From positions 1-37,574 of IMG/VR virus record IMGVR_UViG_3300011114_000786: 37,574 nt of DNA; one strand, 5' to 3'. Positions 16,272 through 22,099 of the stretch are shown in pieces (within the stretch, counting starts at the first letter, position 1; each line of letters opens with the position of its first letter). The notes under the pieces were generated by a model. That model saw only the letters and a list, made by a program, of their open reading frames with translations, was not told where the DNA came from and searched no databases. Both the position numbers and the translations under genes were made by a program. The DNA comes from a virus.

Positions 16272-17111
16272 ATGGCACTCAAACAGGTAATCACAAAAAT
16301 CATTTATGGAACGGCAGCAGAATTATCGTCTGCGAATCCGGTATTGTTAAAAGGTCAGTTTGCCAATGCCACTGACACAGGTGTGGTAAAGATAGGCGAT
16401 GGGGCAACAGCTTATAATTCAATAACTGCTATCGGCGGTGCTTCTGCTCCATTCACCGATGCTTCGGCATTAATAAAGAATGGGAGTGATGCCACGAAAC
16501 TGGTTATAATAAGTGCCGCTTCGGTTGCAACAGGAACAACAAGGACATTAACAGTTCAGAATAAAAACTACACTATTGCTGACAATGCAGACTTTGCAAG
16601 CTACGCAACACTTGCTTCGCCTACACTTACAGGCACACCGGCTGCACCAACGGCATCTGTAAACACCAACACAACACAACTTGCCACCACAGCCTTTGTG
16701 GTAGCACAGAAGACAATACTCGGCTCAACCTATTACGACCCGAACAGCACAGCAACATACACAACGACATCAACCACATTCGCTGCTGTTGATACAACCA
16801 ATCTACGAGTTACCTTCACTGCACCGCCAAGCGGTAATGTGATTGTGAAGTATGGCGGTTGGCTTAATGGAACACAACCTGATATGGGAGTGTTAGAAGG
16901 GTCAACAGTAAGGGCGGTGTCATTAATGGCATCAATAAACAGCTACGGAAACGGAAGTAAGAAAATTACAGGGCTAACACCAGGAACAAGTTACACCTAT
17001 GATCTTGCCTTTGCATCAACGACAGGCGGTCAGACCACAACATTTAAAGCAGGAGGCGGTATTTCGTCGGCAGGGTATGGTGCATGTTACATCGAAATAA
17101 TTTCAGCATGA
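16272..17111 (+). CDS. Tail fibre or receptor-binding protein with Mtd-like N-terminus
   Basis: A 279-aa protein. The N-terminal 60 residues (YGTAAELSSANPVLLKGQ, DTGVVKIGDGATAYNSI) match the small beta domain seen at the start of the major tropism determinant Mtd and of many fibre proteins. After a linker comes PTLTGTPAAPTASVNTNTTQ and LATTAFVVAQ, the repeat often found in phage fibres. The last 120 residues form a Gly/Ser/Thr-rich beta domain that may contact the receptor. The stop overlaps the next gene by ATGA. A template-repeat or reverse transcriptase, as in diversity-generating retroelements, was not seen. Confidence 0.75.
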   Translation: MALKQVITKIIYGTAAELSSANPVLLKGQFANATDTGVVKIGDGATAYNSITAIGGASAPFTDASALIKNGSDATKLVIISAASVATGTTRTLTVQNKNYTIADNADFASYATLASPTLTGTPAAPTASVNTNTTQLATTAFVVAQKTILGSTYYDPNSTATYTTTSTTFAAVDTTNLRVTFTAPPSGNVIVKYGGWLNGTQPDMGVLEGSTVRAVSLMASINSYGNGSKKITGLTPGTSYTYDLAFASTTGGQTTTFKAGGGISSAGYGACYIEIISA

Positions 17112-17353
17112 TAGAATACGATTACAACAAAGTAAAAGAAATGGCAGAGGCACAGGGGTTCAAATTTGATGAATCAGGTGACCTTTGTTTAAATGTTGTT
17201 GAATACAACATCACCACCTTTATTGCCTATCAGAATCAGGGTGTTCAAGTTCTTGTTCAATACAACGGCGATGAAAAAGACTATCCTGAAGTGACAGAAC
17301 TGAAAGAGAGAGCAAATAATATTATTACTATAACCTTAAAAGAAAAAGACTGA
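17108..17353 (+). CDS. Hypothetical protein after fibre gene
   Basis: An 81-aa protein when started at ATG 17108, which overlaps the fibre stop by ATGA; an upstream in-frame ATG at 17084 lies inside the fibre gene. It has the charged N-terminus MIEYDYNKVKEMAEAQGFKFDESGDL and two predicted strands (FIAYQNQGVQVLVQYN). It ends with charged residues right before the next gene. A fibre chaperone or small tail component is possible; no family recognised. Confidence 0.65.
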   Translation: MIEYDYNKVKEMAEAQGFKFDESGDLCLNVVEYNITTFIAYQNQGVQVLVQYNGDEKDYPEVTELKERANNIITITLKEKD

Positions 17354-17692
17354 ATGACACAACACGAAAAGAACATCACGGATTTGTTGAATACCTTTTC
17401 AAAGAAACTGGATTCGGTAGAACAATTCATTGAAGACAATGAAAAGGTGACATGGGTAGATAAGGTAAAAGCAATGGCATTTCCTATGCTTATAACCCTG
17501 AACGGCATTTTCTTCTTTTCTATGTATAACAAAATAGAAAAGATTGACAGTATAGAAACGAAGGTGAATGTGTTGATGAAGGTGAATAAGATTGCCCATG
17601 AAGAAAGGCAACGAAACAATCAAGAAAGTTTTTTATATTTAGAGGCGATAGTGCCTAATGAAATAACCATAAAACAAGAAGGCTATGTTTAA
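17354..17692 (+). CDS. Membrane protein with coiled coil (lysis-region candidate)
   Basis: A 112-aa protein with an N-terminal amphipathic coiled coil (LLNTFSKKLDSVEQFIED), one hydrophobic segment (AMAFPMLITLNGIFFFSMY) and a charged C-terminus. This layout resembles phage XhlA-type or spanin-like anchors. It follows the previous gene without a gap and overlaps the next small membrane gene by 8 bp. Together with that gene it is the best candidate for part of a lysis cassette, but no endolysin lies nearby. Confidence 0.7.
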   Translation: MTQHEKNITDLLNTFSKKLDSVEQFIEDNEKVTWVDKVKAMAFPMLITLNGIFFFSMYNKIEKIDSIETKVNVLMKVNKIAHEERQRNNQESFLYLEAIVPNEITIKQEGYV

Positions 17693-17864
17693 AGTAAAAA
17701 TGAAAAGTTGGAAAACAACATTATCAGGAGTGCTGATGTCAGTTCCTGTTTTACTTGCTGCAATGGGAATTAACTTGCCGACAGAGGTAAGTCAGATACT
17801 TACAGCAGCAGGAGGTTTGTTGCTTGGTGCAAGTGCCAAAGACCATGATGTTACCGGCAAGTAA
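17685..17864 (+). CDS. Holin-like small membrane protein
   Basis: A 59-aa protein starting MFKVKMKSWKTTLSGVL, with two hydrophobic stretches (VLMSVPVLLAAMGI and ILTAAGGLLLGASAKDHD) separated by a short turn. Small proteins of this pattern (KTTLxGVL ... AKDxxVTG) recur in Bacteroidota phages near lysis genes. The gene overlaps its upstream neighbour by 8 bp and its 3' end overlaps the convergent minus-strand gene by 14 bp. A holin-like role is inferred from size and topology. Confidence 0.75.
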   Translation: MFKVKMKSWKTTLSGVLMSVPVLLAAMGINLPTEVSQILTAAGGLLLGASAKDHDVTGK

Positions 17865-18015
17865 TATTCTTATACTTATCAGGAAACACCACTAACTGAC
17901 GAAGGATAAATTCCTTTTCAGATTTAGGGAACTTTAAAGACATTGCAAAGGCAATCAGGAGGGAGTCGTATTTATGATTCCAGTCTTTACTCATTTCGAT
18001 GAATATTTCGTTCAT
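17851..18015 (-). CDS. Small hypothetical protein at the end of the early operon
   Basis: A 54-aa protein, MNEIFIEMSKDWNHKYDSLL and so on, ending KYKNITCR. Its ATG overlaps the stop of the DnaA-like gene by ATGA, which makes it likely to be translated. The 3' end overlaps the convergent plus-strand holin-like gene by 14 bp, so the two operons meet without a terminator. The sequence is helical and charged, without a recognised motif. Confidence 0.7.
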   Translation of the reverse strand: MNEIFIEMSKDWNHKYDSLLIAFAMSLKFPKSEKEFILRQLVVFPDKYKNITCR

Positions 18016-18431
18016 TGGGGAACAACTTTTTTAACTTTTAAAGGTAGCTTAGAAACCGGAAAGCCGAGTTCAAACTGAAGCTGCGAATGGATTAGCTGCC
18101 ACTCTTTGCGGTGTTGCTCATTAACATCTAACTGGTCATGCCACCCATCGAGGATATGAATAATGGTTGAATGATGTCGGTTGTGAAACATTGAACCAAT
18201 CTTTACGAAAGTCCATTCACCCATGCAAAACAGCAGGGCAATACACATTGAACGAGCAATCACCACTTCGCGCTTTCTTGTTTTAGAAAGTATTAGTCCT
18301 TTATCAATTTTGTAGAAAGAACAGACGATGAACAGGGCTTTGTCGAATGCCTCTGCCAGCGATAGCTTTTCTTCTTTGTTACGTGGTGTTTCTTTGCCTA
18401 CCTTGAAAAGCAGATGAGAGAATGTTAGCAT
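18012..18431 (-). CDS. Stand-alone DnaA domain IV-like protein
   Basis: A 139-aa protein whose residues 49-94 match the DNA-binding domain IV of DnaA: SKTRKREVVIARSMCIAL, followed by GEWTFVKIGSMFHNRHHST, the counterpart of the DnaA signature IGxxFGGRDHST. R60 and the NRHHST segment correspond to residues that read the DnaA box. There is no ATPase domain, so this is a domain-only protein. It could mark a phage origin, recruit or block host DnaA, or act as a regulator. No clear DnaA box was seen near it. It ends the early operon, 4 bp overlapped with the next gene. Confidence 0.8.
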   Translation of the reverse strand: MLTFSHLLFKVGKETPRNKEEKLSLAEAFDKALFIVCSFYKIDKGLILSKTRKREVVIARSMCIALLFCMGEWTFVKIGSMFHNRHHSTIIHILDGWHDQLDVNEQHRKEWQLIHSQLQFELGFPVSKLPLKVKKVVPQ

Positions 18432-18434
18432 AGT

Positions 18435-19334
18435 TTACAATTTATCAGTTAGCTTGTTGATGTCGGAAAGTTGGGTGTTGATTAATTGACAAATTAATGT
18501 TTCTTCATCTGGTGTAGTTATATGTAATACTATTCTTAATAATTCTTCGCAACGAATATTAAATTGATTCAACACCTTATTATGTTCTTGAAGAATAAGT
18601 TTGACTTGAGATTCAAAGGTTGGTTTTTCCTCAATCTCATGTTTGGGTTCAACATATTCAATTTCATCACAAAACAAACAATGTCTTGGGTAAGGTTGAT
18701 TCATGGAACGGCTGTATTGATGTTCACATTGTTTAGATTTTAGTTTTGAAATTTCTTCAAATCCTCTCCAAAACATTCCTATCAATACATTGCAATCTTT
18801 ACCATCATTTTGAATTTGAAATTCTCTAATTTTTTCTAATGAATAAGAACCACTATAAGCCACTTCATCACCAACAGTATAAATCTCTCCGTTATATCTT
18901 ACAGAGTAAATTTCAAGATTATTCAAAGAACGAGTAGCCAAACCATCTCTTGCTGCATTACCATCGGCATCCCAAATATCTCCATCACTATCTTTGTAAG
19001 AAATAATTTCCCATTTCTGTTTAGGTTTTGTTGCACAAATTTTACATACAACTCTATGCTTATTTCCAAAAAAGAACTCTCCACAAAAACAACACTTACA
19101 TTGATAATTACCATTTTCATCTTTAAAATCTTCTTCCCAATTTCTTTCTTTAGAATCAGAATAATTTGGAATTACAATTTCCTGTTTAGGTTGTTCCTTT
19201 GCTTCCTGCTGTTGAAGATTTTGGATAATTGAAATTGCGCAATTAACACCATCAACAAATCTTGGATTATTTAAGGCATTTTTATACTTTTCAATTTCCG
19301 AAATAGCTTGACTTAATAGTTCCTGTTCTTTCAT
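18435..19334 (-). CDS. Protein with two zinc-ribbon-like clusters
   Basis: A 299-aa protein. The N-terminus is a helical segment (QAISEIEKYKNALNN). A first cluster has CKCCFCGEFFFGNKHRVVC and then CATKPK. The middle has an EIYSVRYNGEIYTVGDEVAY strand region. A second cluster is CEHQYSRSMNQPYPRHCLFC. A coiled coil closes the protein. The Cys/His pairs suggest zinc binding and protein or nucleic-acid contact, but no family is recognised. It lies 3 bp upstream of the DnaA-like gene. Confidence 0.7.
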   Translation of the reverse strand: MKEQELLSQAISEIEKYKNALNNPRFVDGVNCAISIIQNLQQQEAKEQPKQEIVIPNYSDSKERNWEEDFKDENGNYQCKCCFCGEFFFGNKHRVVCKICATKPKQKWEIISYKDSDGDIWDADGNAARDGLATRSLNNLEIYSVRYNGEIYTVGDEVAYSGSYSLEKIREFQIQNDGKDCNVLIGMFWRGFEEISKLKSKQCEHQYSRSMNQPYPRHCLFCDEIEYVEPKHEIEEKPTFESQVKLILQEHNKVLNQFNIRCEELLRIVLHITTPDEETLICQLINTQLSDINKLTDKL

Positions 19335-19498
19335 TGGTTAGTTTTTAGATTAATAATTTGTTGTCTTTCATTTTTAGAAATTCTTTTGTAAAAGATAAAT
19401 TTACTTTGCCAGTCAGCTATCAGTTTTTCTTCCTGTTTATTCATCATGTCAAACAATCTAAATGTATTATCAGGATATAAGAGAAGGTAGTATTTCAT
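19331..19498 (-). CDS. Small hypothetical protein
   Basis: A 55-aa protein (MKYYLLLYPDNTFRLFDMMN, ending NLKTNQ). Both ends overlap neighbours by ATGA: its stop lies in the start of the zinc-cluster gene, and its start lies in the stop of the upstream gene. These overlaps are the main evidence that it is real. It has an N-terminal strand and a charged helical C-terminus; no motif. Confidence 0.7.
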   Translation of the reverse strand: MKYYLLLYPDNTFRLFDMMNKQEEKLIADWQSKFIFYKRISKNERQQIINLKTNQ

Positions 19499-19734
19499 GT
19501 AGGTTGAATATTTGTATAATTAGGTTCACTTGAAATATCTGTTCCATCACGTGTGAAATTCTTTTCACGAATAATACCTTGTTGTGCTGAATACCACTTT
19601 CCATTGTAATTAAATTCAAATCCGCTATCCCTCATGCAAATTGAAATATGTTCTCCTTTATCCGTAAGAAATTTAATTCCTGTAAATACTTCTTCAAATT
19701 GTAGAGTAAAATCTTCTAAGATTGTTAGTTTCAT
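19495..19734 (-). CDS. Small hypothetical protein
   Basis: A 79-aa protein with predicted strands (MKLTILEDFTLQFEEVFTGI, GFEFNYNGKWYSAQQGII). The C-terminus is polar. ATGA overlap links it to the next gene. It may be a small beta-fold accessory protein of the early operon; no family recognised. Confidence 0.65.
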   Translation of the reverse strand: MKLTILEDFTLQFEEVFTGIKFLTDKGEHISICMRDSGFEFNYNGKWYSAQQGIIREKNFTRDGTDISSEPNYTNIQPT

Positions 19735-19747
19735 TGGTTAGTTTGTT

Positions 19748-19945
19748 TTATGGTTTGTTCCAATTTTTAATTAATTCTTCATCAGTTGCAATTTTATTCC
19801 CAATACACCAGATGGAAGTAAATTTCTGCCACTTACCTTGAAATTTATTGTAAAATTCTCTTCTCTTACATCTTTTACAAACTCTTCTGTCAGCAAATTT
19901 ATTTTGCCTCCACTTATGTCCGAATAGCTTACAGAGTAGTTTCAT
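19748..19945 (-). CDS. Small zinc-ribbon protein (DUF1660-like)
   Basis: A 65-aa protein starting MKLLCKLFGHKWRQNKF and continuing RRVCKRCKRREFYN. The pattern CxxFGHKW ... CxRC is typical of small phage zinc-ribbon proteins of the DUF1660 kind. It is basic and could bind nucleic acid or a host protein. Its start overlaps the stop of the upstream membrane protein by ATGA. Confidence 0.75.
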   Translation of the reverse strand: MKLLCKLFGHKWRQNKFADRRVCKRCKRREFYNKFQGKWQKFTSIWCIGNKIATDEELIKNWNKP

Positions 19946-20079
19946 TTGTTCAAGTAACTATCAACTGAAAGTTGAATTAAAGTTCCTACTAAAGTTCCGA
20001 AACAAAAAATGAGAATTACAAAAAGCCATGCAGCTATTTCAGAATTAGTTTCTACTGTTTTCTTTAAAAGTTTTTTCAT
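19942..20079 (-). CDS. Small single-span membrane protein
   Basis: A 45-aa protein starting MKKLLKKTVETNSEIAAW, followed by LFVILIFCFGTLVGTLI, one membrane span. ATGA overlaps on both sides (with the DUF1660-like gene and the upstream gene) support it. The basic N-terminus would lie in the cytoplasm. It might be a host-envelope modulator or anchor; no function known. Confidence 0.7.
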   Translation of the reverse strand: MKKLLKKTVETNSEIAAWLFVILIFCFGTLVGTLIQLSVDSYLNK

Positions 20080-20441
20080 TTTATTTCAAATTCAGTATTG
20101 GTTAGGAATTGTTCAAAAGTTTCAGTAGATTCAGCTTCATGTCTTGATACACCATCTGTGTTATGAAATCTTGCCCATGTATCTCCATATTCTCTACCAC
20201 TTTCAAAAACAATTTCAAGTATTGATGTAAGAGGAGTTGATTGTGATTTTAAATTATGAAGTTCGGTTAATAATGCTACAAATCTTCCATTAACAAATGC
20301 TTGCATGGTAATTCCTTTATTATTTTTTTCATAATCAGTTAGTTCATTAATAGTATCATCAAACTGTTTCTGTAATTCATTAATTCTATCTTCCAACAAA
20401 CTTTTACTGATTACAATTAGTGATTCTGATTTTGCTTTCAT
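20076..20441 (-). CDS. Hypothetical coiled-coil protein
   Basis: A 121-aa protein with a coiled coil over the first half (SKSLLEDRINELQKQFDDTI) and a second segment with GRFVALLTELHNLKSQS and ESGREYGDTWARFHNTDG. ATGA overlaps join it to the genes on both sides. It is probably an oligomeric accessory protein of the early operon; no recognised family. Confidence 0.65.
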   Translation of the reverse strand: MKAKSESLIVISKSLLEDRINELQKQFDDTINELTDYEKNNKGITMQAFVNGRFVALLTELHNLKSQSTPLTSILEIVFESGREYGDTWARFHNTDGVSRHEAESTETFEQFLTNTEFEIK

Positions 20442-20737
20442 GGTTTATGTTTTTGTTCGGTGAATAGTTTGCTGTTTTTAATACTGTCTTGGACTTCTTT
20501 ACTTATTCCTGCAATTATTTGCGCACCACATTCAGGACAATCACAAATCTTTTTACCATCTGCTAATTTATACTTACTGATGTCAGGAGAGGGTGCATTA
20601 TTACACAAATCATGTATTTGGTTTTGATTCGGTAAACTTAAATCTTCTGTCCATGAAACTAATTCATTGGCTACATTGATACATTGTTGTTTCAGCAACT
20701 CTTTTAGTTCTTCTTCGTCTTTAAATATGTATGGCAT
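20438..20737 (-). CDS. Small protein with Cys-pair cluster
   Basis: A 99-aa protein. An acidic N-terminal helix (FKDEEELKELLKQQCINVANEL) is followed by KKICDCPECGAQII, a possible zinc knuckle, although only one clear set of Cys residues is present. The C-terminus is charged. ATGA overlap links it to the coiled-coil gene downstream. Function unknown. Confidence 0.65.
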   Translation of the reverse strand: MPYIFKDEEELKELLKQQCINVANELVSWTEDLSLPNQNQIHDLCNNAPSPDISKYKLADGKKICDCPECGAQIIAGISKEVQDSIKNSKLFTEQKHKP

Positions 20738-20740
20738 GAT

Positions 20741-20935
20741 TCATTTGTTTAAAAAGTTTTGTATCTGTTGAATTAATTCCTTATCCATTTCATCTGCTGT
20801 AACAGATGATGCAGGTGCTGGTTGTTCTTTGTATTCGGTTAGCCAATTTTCAATATCTTCATAGTCGCACATAATTGATTGGTTCGCTGAATTATACTTT
20901 CCAATTTTGCCTTCTAAAAATTCTTTTGCGCTCAT
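20741..20935 (-). CDS. Small hypothetical protein
   Basis: A 64-aa protein (MSAKEFLEGKIGKYNSANQS, ending IQQIQNFLNK) with two helices joined by a Pro/Ala/Ser linker (EQPAPASSVTADE). It lies between the YopX gene and the Cys-pair gene, all read in the same direction. Supported by position and codon pattern only. Confidence 0.6.
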   Translation of the reverse strand: MSAKEFLEGKIGKYNSANQSIMCDYEDIENWLTEYKEQPAPASSVTADEMDKELIQQIQNFLNK

Positions 20936-20953
20936 GTTATTCTATTGGTTTAA

Positions 20954-21364
20954 TTACTGTTTCGGTTCGTGAATGTTGCCGATAATTGGTTGACCTGAAA
21001 TATCTATTTGATGAAAGTTAAAACATTTATCGTTGCCTTCAATCTGAAAACAGCACAAATCATCATTCCAAACACATTCCATTTTTCCGTAAACAGTTTC
21101 TACTATATCGCCTTCATAGAGTTCTGTAAATTCATTGTCGTTAAAATAACAATGCTTTCCTGTGAACATTTCAACAACAAAACGATTAGGAAACATTGAT
21201 TCGTGAATAGTTTTAACATCGCGTGTTCCTTTTTCAAATGTCCGCATACTTAAATCACCACCCATACCAACACTTAAATCTTCAAGGTTTCCTTTGTATG
21301 CTTCATAGGTAGGTTCGTAATAACGATTGTTTTCATTATCCCAAATTCTGTATTTAATTTTCAT
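20954..21364 (-). CDS. YopX family protein
   Basis: A 136-aa protein with the YopX pattern. It starts IKYRIWDNENNRYYEP, has MFTGKHCYFNDNEFTELYEGDIVETVYGK, and ends PIIGNIHEPKQ. The (Y/F)TG ... (I/L)YEGDIV and GNI(Y/H)E blocks are the family hallmarks. YopX proteins are widespread in phages and prophages and of unknown function. Length is normal. Confidence 0.85.
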   Translation of the reverse strand: MKIKYRIWDNENNRYYEPTYEAYKGNLEDLSVGMGGDLSMRTFEKGTRDVKTIHESMFPNRFVVEMFTGKHCYFNDNEFTELYEGDIVETVYGKMECVWNDDLCCFQIEGNDKCFNFHQIDISGQPIIGNIHEPKQ

Positions 21365-21393
21365 TTTCCAAAAGTTTAATTATCGTTAAAAAG

Positions 21394-21861
21394 TTATTTC
21401 TCCTCTGCTTTCTTCTGCTGATATTCGTCTTTCAGTAAGTCATTTATCATTGTCCACCGTTCAGCATCATAACTGTTTGCCCAGTCCATCAGCGTGACTA
21501 CTGTCACCGCGCCGTATGGCTTGCCGAAGTTCAGCCCTTTGCAACATTCCATAAATCGTTTGAGGTCGGCAAGATGCCAGTAATAGAATTTATTATAAAA
21601 GGTTTGAGATAGTCCGACAAGCTGCGTGTCAGTGAACTGTGATGCAAAGTATTCACCGAAGGAAGTAATCATTAATTTGATTAGTATTATCGGCTGTTGC
21701 TTTGTTACAGTGCATAACGAACTGATTTGAGGCGTGTCCATCATATATACCTGTTTCGCTGTTGTATTAACAGTCACCGGCAAGTCAGAGAGTTCCTGAT
21801 ATAATTCTATCGCGTTGCTCTTGGTTTGTTGTAATTGCGTTTTGTTGTTTTGTTGTTCCAT
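21394..21861 (-). CDS. Hypothetical replication-region protein
   Basis: A 155-aa protein when started at MEQQNNKTQLQQ; an upstream ATG at 21894 is possible. After a Gln/Asn-rich N-terminus it has helices with FGEYFASQFTDTQLVGLSQ and YWHLADLKRFMECCKG, then YGAVTVVTLMDWANSYDAER. Proteins with this pattern are found next to replication genes in Bacteroidota phages, but I cannot name a tested function. The first 77 bp overlap the end of the upstream gene in another frame, so the N-terminus is partly constrained by it. Confidence 0.6.
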   Translation of the reverse strand: MEQQNNKTQLQQTKSNAIELYQELSDLPVTVNTTAKQVYMMDTPQISSLCTVTKQQPIILIKLMITSFGEYFASQFTDTQLVGLSQTFYNKFYYWHLADLKRFMECCKGLNFGKPYGAVTVVTLMDWANSYDAERWTMINDLLKDEYQQKKAEEK

Positions 21862-22099
21862 TTTGTTTGAGTTCAAAAAGTCCGCGCCAACCATTGCTGA
21901 TTGACTGATTGATAATTTGTATTGCTGTATCTTCGCTGTTGTTCGATAGTTGCGAAAGGTGGATGAGTGCTGCCTGTTCGCTGATTATCCCTTTGTAGGA
22001 AAAGCGGAACTGTTCTTTCTTATAAAGTTTCCATGTGTCCCATGCAAGCAGGAATCGGTCAGAGGTGAAAGGGTAAATGATTTCAAATTCAGATTTCAT
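21785..22099 (-). CDS. Hypothetical protein with NGWRGLF motif
   Basis: A 104-aa protein. The N-terminal part (FEIIYPFTSDRFLLAWDTWK) is followed by a helix and AIQIINQSISNGWRGLFEL. A similar NGWxGLF tail occurs at the end of DNA-binding replication proteins of Bacteroidota phages and plasmids, so a role in replication initiation or helicase loading is possible. It overlaps the fused helicase-methyltransferase gene by ATGA and overlaps the next gene by about 77 bp. Confidence 0.6.
   Translation of the reverse strand: MKSEFEIIYPFTSDRFLLAWDTWKLYKKEQFRFSYKGIISEQAALIHLSQLSNNSEDTAIQIINQSISNGWRGLFELKQNGTTKQQNAITTNQEQRDRIISGTL

Noticed and set aside
16272-17111. Diversity-generating retroelement, because the fibre has an Mtd-like N-terminus.
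   Set aside because: No reverse transcriptase, template repeat or accessory gene is present.
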